Assembly (NCBI RefSeq): GCF_000251145.1
Contig: NZ_AIDW01000027.1
Coordinates: 1-64,000 of the forward strand
Length of the DNA: 64,000 nt
Reading direction: 5' to 3'
Source of the DNA: Sphingomonas sp. PAMC 26621
GTDB lineage: Bacteria > Pseudomonadota > Alphaproteobacteria > Sphingomonadales > Sphingomonadaceae
Shown: positions 20,435-28,891 of the stretch, piece by piece
Layout of the letters: each line of letters opens with the position of its first letter
Numbering within the stretch: the stretch's first letter is position 1
Made by a program: the position numbers and the translations under genes
Notes under the pieces: generated by a model
Database searches by the model: none
The model's input: the letters and a program-made list of their open reading frames with translations, nothing else
Told to the model about the DNA's origin: nothing

Positions 20435-21562
20435 ATGCGCGCTGAAGCGCAGGCTCATATCGATTCGATCAAGGACGCGCTCGCGCTGCTCCGCCGCTTC
20501 CTCGACTGGGACCGCGCGTTGCGTCGGCTCGACGAGCTCAACGCGCGCGTCGAGGACCAGGCCTTGTGGAACGACCCCAAGGCCGCGCAGGCGGTTATGC
20601 GCGAACGGCGTCGTCTCGATGAGGCGATCACCGCGACGCGGGCGATCGAGAGCGAACTCAACGATACCGCAGAGCTGATCGAAATGGCCGAAGCCGAGGG
20701 CGATACCGAGATGGAGAGCGAGGGCGTTGCCGCGCTCGCCGATCTCGCGCGCCGGGCGGACACCGACAAGGTCAAGGCGCTGCTCGCGGGCGAAGCCGAC
20801 GGCAACGATACGTATATCGAGGTCAACGCCGGCGCGGGCGGGACCGAGAGCCAGGACTGGGCGGGGATGCTCAGCCGGATGTATTCGCGCTGGGGCGAGC
20901 GGCACGGCCTCAAGGTTGAGCTGATCGACCAGCATTCGGGCGAACAGGCCGGGATCAAGTCCGCGACGCTGCTGCTCAAGGGCGAGAACGCCTACGGCTA
21001 TGCCAAGACCGAAAGCGGCGTCCACCGCCTCGTCCGGATCAGCCCGTATGACAGCGCCGCGCGCCGCCACACCTCGTTTGCGAGCGTGTGGGTCTATCCG
21101 GTCGTCGATGACAATATCGACGTCGAGTATAACGAGAGCGACCTGCGGATCGACACCTATCGCGCATCGGGCGCGGGCGGGCAGCACATCAACACGACCG
21201 ATTCGGCGGTGCGCATCACGCACATCCCGACCGGGATCGTCGTCCAGTGCCAGAACCAGCGCTCGCAGCACAAGAACAAGGCCGAGGCGTACAACCAGCT
21301 CCGCGCGCGTCTCTACGAACGCGAGCTCGCGATCCGCGAAGCCGCGGCCAATGCCGAGAATGCGGGCAAGACCGACATCGGCTGGGGCCACCAGATCCGC
21401 TCCTACGTCCTCCAGCCGTATCAGATGGTGAAGGACCTGCGCACCGGCGTCACCTCGTCGAGCCCGTCGGACGTGCTCGACGGCGATCTCGATGCGTTCA
21501 TGGCGGCGGCGCTGTCGCAGCGCGTGACGGGCGAGACGGTCGAGGTCGAGGACGTCGAATAG
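20435..21562 (+). CDS. prfB: Peptide chain release factor 2
   Basis: The 375-residue protein shows the RF2 layout: N-terminal helical domain, the stop-codon reading region [14 protein letters not shown] (SPY where E. coli has SPF), and the catalytic GGQ in [16 protein letters not shown]. It ends translation at UGA and UAA codons. No programmed frameshift is needed; the frame is continuous from the ATG at 20435, which follows a GGAAGG ribosome site. The gene stands alone between two palindromic repeats. Confidence 0.96.
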   Translation: MRAEAQAHIDSIKDALALLRRFLDWDRALRRLDELNARVEDQALWNDPKAAQAVMRERRRLDEAITATRAIESELNDTAELIEMAEAEGDTEMESEGVAALADLARRADTDKVKALLAGEADGNDTYIEVNAGAGGTESQDWAGMLSRMYSRWGERHGLKVELIDQHSGEQAGIKSATLLLKGENAYGYAKTESGVHRLVRISPYDSAARRHTSFASVWVYPVVDDNIDVEYNESDLRIDTYRASGAGGQHINTTDSAVRITHIPTGIVVQCQNQRSQHKNKAEAYNQLRARLYERELAIREAAANAENAGKTDIGWGHQIRSYVLQPYQMVKDLRTGVTSSSPSDVLDGDLDAFMAAALSQRVTGETVEVEDVE

Positions 21563-21596
21563 TGGGGGATAGGCGTCCGGCATTCGGTGGTACCGC

Positions 21597-21699
21597 TTCC
21601 CCGGCGAAGGCCGGGGCCCAGTTGCGCTGGCCGAGGCAAGCGAAAGCTGCGTCCAGTCAAACAGCGGCCAACGACTGGGCCCCGGCCTTCGCCGGGGAA
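21597..21699. repeat. Paired palindromic element, family A
   Basis: Two near-perfect 25-base inverted arms with about 53 bases between. Its right arm ends 8 bases before the ATG of the methyltransferase, so the element's GGGGAAG tail supplies or borders that gene's ribosome site. Confidence 0.9.
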
Positions 21700-21707
21700 G
21701 CAGGACA

Positions 21708-22427
21708 ATGACGATCTTCCGCCGCGTCACGCTGACCGCGTTCCTGCTCGTCTCCGCGTGCGACGGCGGCCCCGCGCGCGTCCCCGACCGGACCGAGAAG
21801 GCCGGCCCCTTCCCCGCCCCCGATCGCCCGGTCGCCCCCGTCGTCTCGTCGCGCTGGTCGACCGAGGAAGAACGCGACCGGCTCAACGAAGCGGGCGAAG
21901 TCATGGCCAAGGCCGGGATCAGGCGCGGGATGACCGTCGCGGATATCGGCGCGGGCGAAGGCTATTACACGATCCGCCTCGCCGCACGCGTCGGCAAGGA
22001 CGGCCGCGTACTGGCGGAGGACATCATCCCCGCGGTCCGCGATACGCTCGCCCTGCGCGTCGCGCGCGAGCGGCTCGAATCGGTGAGCGTGCGGCTCGGC
22101 GCGCCCAACGATCCCAAGCTGCCCGACGCGAGTTTCGACCGCGTGGTGATGGTCCACATGTACCATGAGATCGAGCAGCCCTACGAATTCCTGTGGCGGA
22201 TGCGCCCGTCGCTGCGCCCCGACGGGCTGGTCGTCGTGGTCGATGCCGACCGCGCGACGCAGAACCACGGCACCCCGCCGGCGTTGCTTAAGTGCGAGTT
22301 CGCCGCGGTCGGTTATGTCCAGGTCGGCACGTACGACATGCCCTCGGCGGGCGGCTATCTCGCGACCTTCCGCCCGCAGGGGCCGCGCCCCGAGCCGGGC
22401 GCGATCAAGCCGTGCCGGATCTCCTGA
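21708..22427 (+). CDS. Predicted lipoprotein with SAM methyltransferase domain
   Basis: The product (239 residues) has an N-terminal hydrophobic stretch with lipobox LLVSACDGG, then a class I methyltransferase fold: motif I VADIGAGEGYY, an acidic residue after strand 2 (AEDI), and post-motif DRVVMVHMYHEIEQP. Similar signal-bearing methyltransferase-like proteins occur in proteobacteria, but their substrate is unknown, and SAM is not normally present in the periplasm. It may bind something else or be exported by mistake of prediction. The gene is monocistronic. Confidence 0.82.
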   Translation: MTIFRRVTLTAFLLVSACDGGPARVPDRTEKAGPFPAPDRPVAPVVSSRWSTEEERDRLNEAGEVMAKAGIRRGMTVADIGAGEGYYTIRLAARVGKDGRVLAEDIIPAVRDTLALRVARERLESVSVRLGAPNDPKLPDASFDRVVMVHMYHEIEQPYEFLWRMRPSLRPDGLVVVVDADRATQNHGTPPALLKCEFAAVGYVQVGTYDMPSAGGYLATFRPQGPRPEPGAIKPCRIS

Positions 22428-22432
22428 CCGCG

Positions 22433-22837
22433 CTATAGCAGGCCGCGTGCGCGGAAACTGTCGCACCGTTCGCGCGCGAGTACGACATGCTCGACCAGCC
22501 GCACCCCGATCGCTTCGAGCGTCCGCGCGATCCGCCGGGTGAGCGCATAATCCGCGCGGCTTGGCGTCGGATCGCCGCTCGGATGGTTGTGCGCCATCGC
22601 GACCGCCACCGCATCGAACGCGATCACGTCCGCCACCACGTCGCGCAGCGATACCGTAAGCGCATCGACCGCGCCGCTCGACACGCACCGCACCCCGAGA
22701 ACCCTCCATTCCGGATCAAGATAGGCAAAGATCGCAACCTCCTGCGCGGCATCGGCGATCGATGCGAAGTGCAGCCCGATCGATTCGAGGGCGCTGGCTT
22801 CGGACGACCTCGGAAAAGACGGCGGGATACGGGCCAT
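22433..22837 (-). CDS. RadC-like JAB-domain protein, short form
   Basis: The product has the MPN/JAB metal site of RadC: AHNHPSGDPTPSRAD with upstream Glu region, and ends HVVLARERCDSFRARGLL. At about 134 residues from the ATG at 22837 it lacks the N-terminal helix-hairpin-helix part of full RadC (about 220 residues). RadC proteins were once tied to DNA repair but their role is unsettled. It is convergent with the methyltransferase gene (5 bp apart) and divergent from thyA. Confidence 0.82.
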   Translation of the reverse strand: MARIPPSFPRSSEASALESIGLHFASIADAAQEVAIFAYLDPEWRVLGVRCVSSGAVDALTVSLRDVVADVIAFDAVAVAMAHNHPSGDPTPSRADYALTRRIARTLEAIGVRLVEHVVLARERCDSFRARGLL

Positions 22838-22952
22838 TGCCACCGGTCGCGCATCCGCGGGCGGCAACCCAGCCGAGCTGCATCCGAAACGGCGTTGCCG
22901 CTGCCCGCGTGTTTCGCCATTAGCCCCTCTCGCGACGCGGTGGAGGAATGGC

Positions 22953-23849
22953 ATGGCACGCTCGGAACATCAGTATCTCGATCTGCTCGCGCGCGTCCTC
23001 GACAAGGGCGATCCGCGGATGGACCGGACCGGAGTCGGCACCAAATCGCTGTTCGGCGAACTTTTGCGGTTCGACCTCAGCGGCGGGCAGGTTCCGATCC
23101 TCACCACCAAGCGGGTGTACTGGAAGACCGCGGTCAAGGAGATGCTGTGGTTCCTGACCGGCAAGACCAACATCCGCGACCTGTTGCGCGAGAACGTCCA
23201 TATCTGGAGCGACTGGCCGCACGCCCGCTATCAACGCGAGACCGGCACCGATCTTTCGCTGGCCGAATTCGAGGCGCGCGTTCTGGAAGACGATGCGTTC
23301 GCGCAGGCGTGGGGGGATCTCGGCCCGGTCTATGGCAAGCAGTGGCGGCGCTGGGTCGATTCAGCGGGGACCGAGCACGACCAGATCGCGACGCTCGTCG
23401 AGACGCTGAAGACGAACCCGTCCAGCCGCCGGATGCTGTTCCATGCGTGGAACGTCGGCGAGCTCGACCAGATGGCACTGCCGCCCTGCCACATGGTCTA
23501 CCAGTTTCACGTCAACAGCCGTAACGAGCTCAACTGCCTGATCTTTCAGCGGTCATGCGACCTCTTCCTGGGGGCGCCGTTCAATTTTACCGGCGGTGCC
23601 GCGCTCCTCGTGATGCTCGCGCAGCAGGCCGGACTGACGCCGGGCGAGCTCGTGTGGGTGGGCGGCGACGTCCATGTCTATCTGAACCATCAGGCACAGG
23701 TCCGCGAACAGATCGCGCGCATTCCCACCGCTTTCCCCACGCTCAAGCTGCTTCGCAAGCCCGACTCGATCGACGGCTATGGTATCAAGGATTTCGACGT
23801 GTCGGACTATACGCCGCATCTGCCGATCCAGGGCGACGTGGCGGTTTAA
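22953..23849 (+). CDS. thyA: Thymidylate synthase
   Basis: The 298-residue protein carries the ThyA motifs: RTGVGTKSLFG near the N-terminus, catalytic Cys in LPPCHMVYQFHV, substrate-binding QRSCDLFLGAPFN, and DVHVYLNH near the end. It makes dTMP from dUMP with methylene-tetrahydrofolate. Length is within the range of longer ThyA proteins. The next gene, a cytochrome c, begins about 100 bp downstream. Confidence 0.96.
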   Translation: MARSEHQYLDLLARVLDKGDPRMDRTGVGTKSLFGELLRFDLSGGQVPILTTKRVYWKTAVKEMLWFLTGKTNIRDLLRENVHIWSDWPHARYQRETGTDLSLAEFEARVLEDDAFAQAWGDLGPVYGKQWRRWVDSAGTEHDQIATLVETLKTNPSSRRMLFHAWNVGELDQMALPPCHMVYQFHVNSRNELNCLIFQRSCDLFLGAPFNFTGGAALLVMLAQQAGLTPGELVWVGGDVHVYLNHQAQVREQIARIPTAFPTLKLLRKPDSIDGYGIKDFDVSDYTPHLPIQGDVAV

Positions 23850-23947
23850 AGCACACTGCCCGCTGTCAATAATTCTGGACAGCCGTGCTTCGTTCGTGTG
23901 AGATATCGACCTGGGAGAAGCCGGAACGGACCAACAGGAGCAGGAAC

Positions 23948-24493
23948 ATGAAAGCACGATCGACGATGTCTATTGGGCGGGTGGGCCTTGCCCTCGCCTG
24001 CAGCGCCTTGATGCTGACCGCGTGTGGAAAGAAAGCTGAAACCGAAACCAGCAGCACGACGACGACGACCACCGCCAGCAATGCAACGGACACCGCCGCC
24101 GCTGCCCCAGCCAGCGCACCGGCCGCTGCCAAGGTCGCCGCCGACAATGTCGACACGGTCGCGGGCGTGAAATTTGCCGCCTTCACCGGGGATGCCAAGA
24201 AGGGCGAAGCGGACTTCATCACCTGCAAGACCTGCCACGCGATCGAGGCCGGCGTGAACAAGATCGGGCCATCGCTCCACGCGGTCGTCGGTCGCGCAGC
24301 GGGGAGCATTGCGGGCTACAGCTATTCCGCCGCGAACAAGAACAGCGGGATCACCTGGAGCGAGGAAAAGCTGTTCCAATATCTTGAAAACCCGCAGCGA
24401 GTCGTGCCCGGCACCAAGATGAGCTTCGCCGGCTGGCCGACCGACCCGCAGAAACGCGCCGACGTCATCGCCTATCTCAAGGCCAATTCGTAA
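23948..24493 (+). CDS. Lipoprotein-anchored cytochrome c (c2/c550-like)
   Basis: The 181-residue product has a lipobox (ALMLTACGKK), a flexible Thr/Ala-rich linker of about 60 residues, and a class I cytochrome c domain with heme motif CKTCH, the conserved IGPSLHAVVGRAAG, and axial Met in GTKMSFAGW. The long tether would let the heme swing in the periplasm. An AGGAG ribosome site precedes the ATG. It is the last gene before the photosynthesis cluster; a role in cyclic electron transfer to the reaction centre is possible but is an inference from position and type. Confidence 0.88.
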   Translation: MKARSTMSIGRVGLALACSALMLTACGKKAETETSSTTTTTTASNATDTAAAAPASAPAAAKVAADNVDTVAGVKFAAFTGDAKKGEADFITCKTCHAIEAGVNKIGPSLHAVVGRAAGSIAGYSYSAANKNSGITWSEEKLFQYLENPQRVVPGTKMSFAGWPTDPQKRADVIAYLKANS

Positions 24494-24562
24494 GGCGAGG
24501 ACGGGGCGGCGCTTCGCGGCATTTGCGTCGTCGTCGCCCGCGTTCATCGCCGGGTAGGTCTC

Positions 24563-24640
24563 TGTCCCGTTCGTTTCGTCCGCTGTCGAGCAACTGGCGC
24601 TGTGCCGGGTTTCTAGACACGGATCGAAACGGACGGGAGA
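24563..24640. repeat. Decayed inverted repeat, family F
   Basis: CCCGTTCGTTTCGTCCGCTG and the inverted ACGGATCGAAACGGACGGGA resemble the family F repeats at 5540 and 47557 with several mismatches. It marks the left border of the photosynthesis cluster. Confidence 0.5.
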
Positions 24641-24641
24641 C

Positions 24642-24914
24642 CTATTTCGCCCGCCCCGGACCCCTGCGCATAAGATCGGCGAGATGCGCGGGGAAGGACG
24701 CGGCGAGGGCAAGCGCGATCCACCACCACGCCGCCCCCGTCAGCGCCGCGCGCAACGCCAGCATCATCAATGCACCCGGAAGCAACCGCAGCGCTGCGTC
24801 GCGCGCGGACCAGCCGTTGCGTCGTGTCAGAATGGCGAATTCCAGCAGCAGCACTGCAAGGACCAGGTCGACCGCATGCCCCTGCGCGAACAGCCAGGTC
24901 GGGATCGTCGTCAG
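24642..24914 (-). CDS. Small predicted membrane protein after tspO (start uncertain)
   Basis: An open frame of about 90 codons directly follows tspO and encodes two or three hydrophobic segments (VDLVLAVLLLEFAI, LLPGALMMLALRAAL, WWWIALALAASF) and ends DLMRRGPGRAK. The membrane pattern and the tight coupling suggest a real gene. No ATG exists in frame; a CTG overlaps the tspO stop at 24914 and a GTG lies at 24854. I do not recognise the family. It would be the last gene of the bchG operon. Confidence 0.5.
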   Translation of the reverse strand: MTTIPTWLFAQGHAVDLVLAVLLLEFAILTRRNGWSARDAALRLLPGALMMLALRAALTGAAWWWIALALAASFPAHLADLMRRGPGRAK

Positions 24915-25414
24915 CCGAACGGTCCGTTGAGCCGCACGATCATCATCGTCAGATAGCCTGCATAGGTCACCCAGGCGAGATAGGGGAGCAACAGCCACCC
25001 CGCGATCGTCGAGCGCGGCCACACGACCACGATCCACAACGCGATCGCGACCCACCAGCCTATCGCCGCCAGCGCGGCCCAGTCCGGGCGGTGGAACCGG
25101 AAGACCATCAGGCTCCACACGATGTTGAGGAAGCCGTTGAGCGCGAACAGCCCGACCATCCATTCCGCGCCCGACTGGTCGGGCATTGCGCGCCACCCCG
25201 TCACCGCGGCCAGCGCGGTGACCAGGTAGATCGCGGTCCACGCCAGACCGTAGCGCGATTCGGACAGCGCCCAGTCCGGCTGGGCGAGACCGCGATACCA
25301 GGGATCGAAGGTGGTGATCGTCGACCCCATCGCGATAACCCCGATTGCCGCGACCGCCGCCATCGCAATCGGCAACCCCCACGACCGGTGGAGCACGGGC
25401 GCGCGCATCTTCAT
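24911..25414 (-). CDS. tspO: TspO/MBR family tryptophan-rich sensory protein
   Basis: The 167-residue product has five membrane segments rich in Trp and aromatic residues, with family landmarks WYRGLAQPDWALSE, NGFLNIVWSLMVF and PYLAWVTYAGYL. TspO proteins bind porphyrins and related ligands in the outer or inner membrane and in Rhodobacter tune photosynthesis genes with oxygen. The ATG at 25414 overlaps the bchP stop (ATGA). Location inside a bacteriochlorophyll operon fits a porphyrin-linked role. Confidence 0.92.
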   Translation of the reverse strand: MKMRAPVLHRSWGLPIAMAAVAAIGVIAMGSTITTFDPWYRGLAQPDWALSESRYGLAWTAIYLVTALAAVTGWRAMPDQSGAEWMVGLFALNGFLNIVWSLMVFRFHRPDWAALAAIGWWVAIALWIVVVWPRSTIAGWLLLPYLAWVTYAGYLTMMIVRLNGPFG

Positions 25415-26595
25415 GCCGGGGCCAGCCCGAACAGATGCCGCAGATCCTTGAGGAAGATGCGGACATGCGCGATCGGCTTGGCGCGGACCAGCCGCTTGTT
25501 CATATACGCGTCCCACGTCAGCCGCTGGACGTCGGGATCCTCGCAGATCTTGACGAAGCGTTCGCGCCGCTTGTCGCTCGAATACCAGAAATATTGCATG
25601 ATCCCGAGGATCCAGAACACGCGCCCGTGCGCGCGCAGGAAGCGCTTGCGCGCCAGCCCGAGCGCGGACGCCTTGCCCGTGACGAGGAAGGCGGCAACCG
25701 CCTCGGCGGCATGGCGCCCCCCTGTCATCGCGTAATAGATCCCTTCGCCCGAGGCCGGCGCGACGACTCCGGCGGCGTCGCCCGCGACCACCACGTCGCG
25801 GCCATTGTCCCACCGCTTGAGCGGCTTGAGCGGGATTGGCGCGCCTTCGCGGCGGATCGTCGCGCAGCCGTCGAGCCCGGTCTGCGCGCGCAGCGCGGCG
25901 ACCGAATCCCGCAACGCGAGTCCCTTGCGCGCGCTGCCCACGCCGATGCTCGCGGTGTCGCCATGTGGAAACACCCAGGCGTAGAAATCGGGCGAGTGTT
26001 TCCCCTGGTAGAAGACGTCGCACCGCGCGCGATCGAAGTCCGCGCCGCCCTCGGGGGGCGAGGCGATGATCTCGTGATAGGCGAAGACATAGCGCATCTT
26101 TTCAGCGCCCTTGAGTTCGCTCCGCGCAACGCCCGAGCGCGCGCCGTCCGCGCCGATCACCGCGCGCGCGGTCACGCGCTGTTCGGGGCCACCGCGGTCG
26201 CAACGATAGACCACCACCGCAGTCCCCGCTGCATCGCGCTCGATCCGTTCGAACGTCCCCGTCCGACGTTCCGCCCCCGCCAGCGCGGCGCGCGCGCGGA
26301 GCCATTCGTCGAACGTCTCGCGGTCGACCAGCCCGACGAACCCGTCGCCCACCGGCATGTCGACCGCCTTGGCGGAGGGCGCGACCATCCGCGCCATCGT
26401 CGCCTTGCCGACCAGCAGATGATCGGGAATCGCGAAGTCCGCGATCGCGCGTGGGGGAATCGCGCCGCCGCACGGCTTGATCCGTCCCGCGCGGTCGAGC
26501 AGCAGGACCTTGTGCCCGGCGCGCGCGAGATCGGTTGCGGCGGTCGCGCCGGACGGCCCTCCACCGACGACGATGCAATCGAAAGCAGCAGTCAT
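25411..26595 (-). CDS. bchP: Geranylgeranyl diphosphate/bacteriochlorophyll reductase
   Basis: The 394-residue flavoprotein has an N-terminal FAD-binding Rossmann motif VVGGGPSGATAATDLA, the family segment RIKPCGGAIPPRA, and the second FAD motif VVAGDAAGVVAPASGEGI. BchP reduces the geranylgeranyl tail of bacteriochlorophyll to phytyl in three steps. The ATG at 26595 overlaps the stop of the pucC-like gene, and the stop overlaps tspO, within the bchG-pucC-bchP-tspO operon. Start and length match known BchP. Confidence 0.95.
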   Translation of the reverse strand: MTAAFDCIVVGGGPSGATAATDLARAGHKVLLLDRAGRIKPCGGAIPPRAIADFAIPDHLLVGKATMARMVAPSAKAVDMPVGDGFVGLVDRETFDEWLRARAALAGAERRTGTFERIERDAAGTAVVVYRCDRGGPEQRVTARAVIGADGARSGVARSELKGAEKMRYVFAYHEIIASPPEGGADFDRARCDVFYQGKHSPDFYAWVFPHGDTASIGVGSARKGLALRDSVAALRAQTGLDGCATIRREGAPIPLKPLKRWDNGRDVVVAGDAAGVVAPASGEGIYYAMTGGRHAAEAVAAFLVTGKASALGLARKRFLRAHGRVFWILGIMQYFWYSSDKRRERFVKICEDPDVQRLTWDAYMNKRLVRAKPIAHVRIFLKDLRHLFGLAPA

Positions 26596-27923
26596 AGCGT
26601 GACCTCCCGACCAAAATGTTCCGCCTGCGGTTGCGCGCGCAGCGCCAGTGCGGCGGCGCACAGGAACAGCAGCGCCTCCAGTGCAAAGACGAGCATGAAG
26701 CTCTCGGGCACCGACCCCGTCGCGCCGCGCATGCCGTCGACCGCGACCGCGCCGCCGAGCCCGCCCAGCCCGAACGCGACCGCCTGCGCGGCACCCCACA
26801 CCCCCATTCGCAACCCGGCGTCAGCGCCCGGGGCCGCACCGGTCCCGCCCCCGGCAAGCGCCATCATCGCGCCGATCGCCGAGACCGCGAAGATGCCATT
26901 GGCAAAACCGAGCGCGAAGATGTTCGCCAGCACCGGCCAGCCCCGCCCGACCAGCGCCGCGAGCGCAAGCCCGGCCAGCGCGACCGCCGAGCCGACGCAT
27001 CCACCGAAGATCCAGTGACGCAGCCCGGTTGCGGACTGCCCCCCGAACGCACTGCCCGCAAGCCCGGCCAGGATCATCCCCAGCAACACGCCGCCATGCT
27101 GGACGCTCGACACCTGCGTCGATTGGCCCGGCGTCAGCCCGAAGCGCAGACCGGTAAACGGCTCGAGGATGAGATCCTGCATCGAATAGGCCAGCATCGA
27201 CAGGAAGACGAACACCGTGAACCGGCGCATGTCGCGGTCCGCCCAGATCGCGCCCAGCGCGACGCGAAACTGCGGAGCCGGCGCGCGCGCGCGATCCACC
27301 GGTGCCGCCGCGCCCCGCTCGATTCCCCAGATCCCGAGCGTTGCGACGAGGAAGGCGACGCCCGCCACCCCCGCGACGACCGCGACCAGCCGGACGAACG
27401 AGAACGGGTCGACCAGCGCGCCCGCCACCGCCGCCGACACCGCGATGCCGAACACCATCATGATCCACGTCACCGCGGCCGCCGCCGCGCGGCGCGCCGG
27501 CGCTACTCGCGTGGCGAGCAACGCGAGCAGCGACGTCCCCGCCGCACCGACTCCGGCACCGATCGCCGCGAAGGCGACGACCGCCAGCGCATAGCCCCAC
27601 ACGCTGCCCCCCGCGATGATCCCGAGCGCCCAGGTCGCAGCCAACGCGCCACCCGCCAGCAGCGCCATCCCGCCGATGATCCACGGCGTCCGGCGGTTGC
27701 CGCGGTCCGACCCGTGTCCCCAGGCCGGGCGCGAGAGCTGAACCGCATAATGCCATGCGACCAGCCCCGCCGGCACCGCGGCGGGAAGCGCATATTCGAC
27801 CACCATCACGCGGTTGAGCAGCGACGTCGCCAGCATCACGATCGCCGCGATCGCGCTTTGCACCAGCCCGAGCCGGCCGATTCCGAGCCAGCCCAGCGGT
27901 TCGTCGGCCGGCGCGGGGTTCAT
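26592..27923 (-). CDS. pucC: PucC/BCD-family major facilitator (light-harvesting assembly)
   Basis: The product (443 residues) has about twelve membrane segments and the BCD/PucC signature near the N-terminus, MLATSLLNRVMVVEYALPA, plus QDLILEPFTGLRFGLTPGQS in the middle. Members help insert bacteriochlorophyll or assemble LH complexes; the bchG-bchP neighbour is often called bch2 or ORF428. Since no pucBA genes are seen, it probably serves LH1 or pigment delivery. It overlaps bchG and bchP by four bases at each end. A paralogue (lhaA) lies at 40.7 kb. Confidence 0.92.
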   Translation of the reverse strand: MNPAPADEPLGWLGIGRLGLVQSAIAAIVMLATSLLNRVMVVEYALPAAVPAGLVAWHYAVQLSRPAWGHGSDRGNRRTPWIIGGMALLAGGALAATWALGIIAGGSVWGYALAVVAFAAIGAGVGAAGTSLLALLATRVAPARRAAAAAVTWIMMVFGIAVSAAVAGALVDPFSFVRLVAVVAGVAGVAFLVATLGIWGIERGAAAPVDRARAPAPQFRVALGAIWADRDMRRFTVFVFLSMLAYSMQDLILEPFTGLRFGLTPGQSTQVSSVQHGGVLLGMILAGLAGSAFGGQSATGLRHWIFGGCVGSAVALAGLALAALVGRGWPVLANIFALGFANGIFAVSAIGAMMALAGGGTGAAPGADAGLRMGVWGAAQAVAFGLGGLGGAVAVDGMRGATGSVPESFMLVFALEALLFLCAAALALRAQPQAEHFGREVTL

Positions 27924-28837
27924 AGCCCCAGCACCCTGCCGAGCCCGAAGGCCGAGGCGAGCATGCCGAGCACATACAGGCTCGTCCCCGTCGCATTGTA
28001 CCACGGGGTCTGCCGCAGCGGATCGCGCAGCAGCCGCGGCATCAGCGCGAGCTGCCCCAGGAGCAACGCCGCGACCAGACCCGCGACCAGTGCATGCCCC
28101 CAGGTCGCGAGCAACCCGACGACGACGACCTGTGGAACCGCCATCACCACGCAGGCGATCCGCGCGGCGGGACCGACCCCGAGCGTCGCCGGGAGCGAGC
28201 GGATCCCCATCGCGCGGTCTCCGGCGACCGCCTTGAAATCGTTGAGCGTCATGATCCCGAACGCGCCCGCGCTGTAGAGCGCCAGGATCGCGAGCACGCG
28301 CCCCGGCGGCAAGGCGCCCGCCATCACGCTCGCGCCGGTAAACCAGGTCAGCCCTTCATAGGTCAACGCGACCGCGCCCGGCCCCCAGATCCCGCTGATC
28401 TTGAGGCGGAACGGCGGCGCGCTATAGGCCCAGGCGAAGACGAGGCCGACCGCGGTCGCGACCAGCACCCAGACCCCCGTCACCGTCGCGACGCCAAGCG
28501 CCAGCACGGTCCCGAACATCGCGATCCACAATCCCCAATGTCCGCCGATCCGCCCCGACGGGATCGGGCGGCCGGGTTCGTTGATCGCATCGACGTGCCG
28601 GTCGAACCAGTCGTTGACCGCCTGACTCGTCCCGCACACCAGCGGCCCGACCAACAATACGCCTGCGATCAGAAACGGCCAGCGGCTCGCCACGGGAATG
28701 CCCGACGATACGACGCCGCACAGGAAGGCCCAGATCGGCGGGAACCACGTGATCGGCTTGAGGAGTTCCGCAACGTCACGCAGCCGCGGGACGGGAATGG
28801 ATGCCAGCGGATGAGTCGTCGCACGTGCCATGTCCAT
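27920..28837 (-). CDS. bchG: Bacteriochlorophyll synthase (prenyl transferase)
   Basis: A UbiA-type prenyltransferase of 305 residues with the Asp-rich motif NDWFDRHVDAINEPGRP and the second motif DFKAVAGDRAMGI, and about eight membrane segments. BchG esterifies bacteriochlorophyllide a with geranylgeranyl or phytyl diphosphate. The first ATG at 28837 lies inside a 22-bp palindrome; a second in-frame ATG at 28831 gives MARATTHPLAS. It heads the bchG-pucC-bchP-tspO operon. A PpsR-type site lies about 24 bp upstream. Confidence 0.95.
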   Translation of the reverse strand: MDMARATTHPLASIPVPRLRDVAELLKPITWFPPIWAFLCGVVSSGIPVASRWPFLIAGVLLVGPLVCGTSQAVNDWFDRHVDAINEPGRPIPSGRIGGHWGLWIAMFGTVLALGVATVTGVWVLVATAVGLVFAWAYSAPPFRLKISGIWGPGAVALTYEGLTWFTGASVMAGALPPGRVLAILALYSAGAFGIMTLNDFKAVAGDRAMGIRSLPATLGVGPAARIACVVMAVPQVVVVGLLATWGHALVAGLVAALLLGQLALMPRLLRDPLRQTPWYNATGTSLYVLGMLASAFGLGRVLGL

Positions 28838-28891
28838 ACGCTATTATGGACACGGCCAACCGTCAAACGGAATTGACACTCACGTCTGTCA
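28831..28891 (-). promoter_or_regulatory. bchG promoter region with PpsR-type site and two palindromes
   Basis: On the minus strand, TGTCAATTCCGTTTGACG (28878-28861) fits TGT-N12-ACA with one mismatch at the last base. It overlaps a possible -35 box TTGACG, with a weak -10 TAGCGT 17 bases further that ends directly at the first ATG. Two more palindromes lie beside it: TGTCCATA-N6-TATGGACA (28831-28852), covering the start codons, and TGACA-N8-TGTCA (28874-28891), overlapping the ppsR stop. Operator identity is inferred from the known PpsR/CrtJ consensus. Confidence 0.6.

Noticed and set aside
17524..20436. Minus-strand open frame of about 970 codons
   Set aside because: It lies opposite PBP1A, whose motifs are clear. 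Composition is shadow-like.
20435..21562. Programmed frameshift in prfB
   Set aside because: The frame is continuous from the ATG through the GGQ motif; no in-frame UGA interrupts it.
25345..28876. Long plus-strand open frames opposite bchP, pucC and bchG
   Set aside because: Shadows of the real genes on the minus strand; low-complexity Arg/His/Pro sequence without domains.
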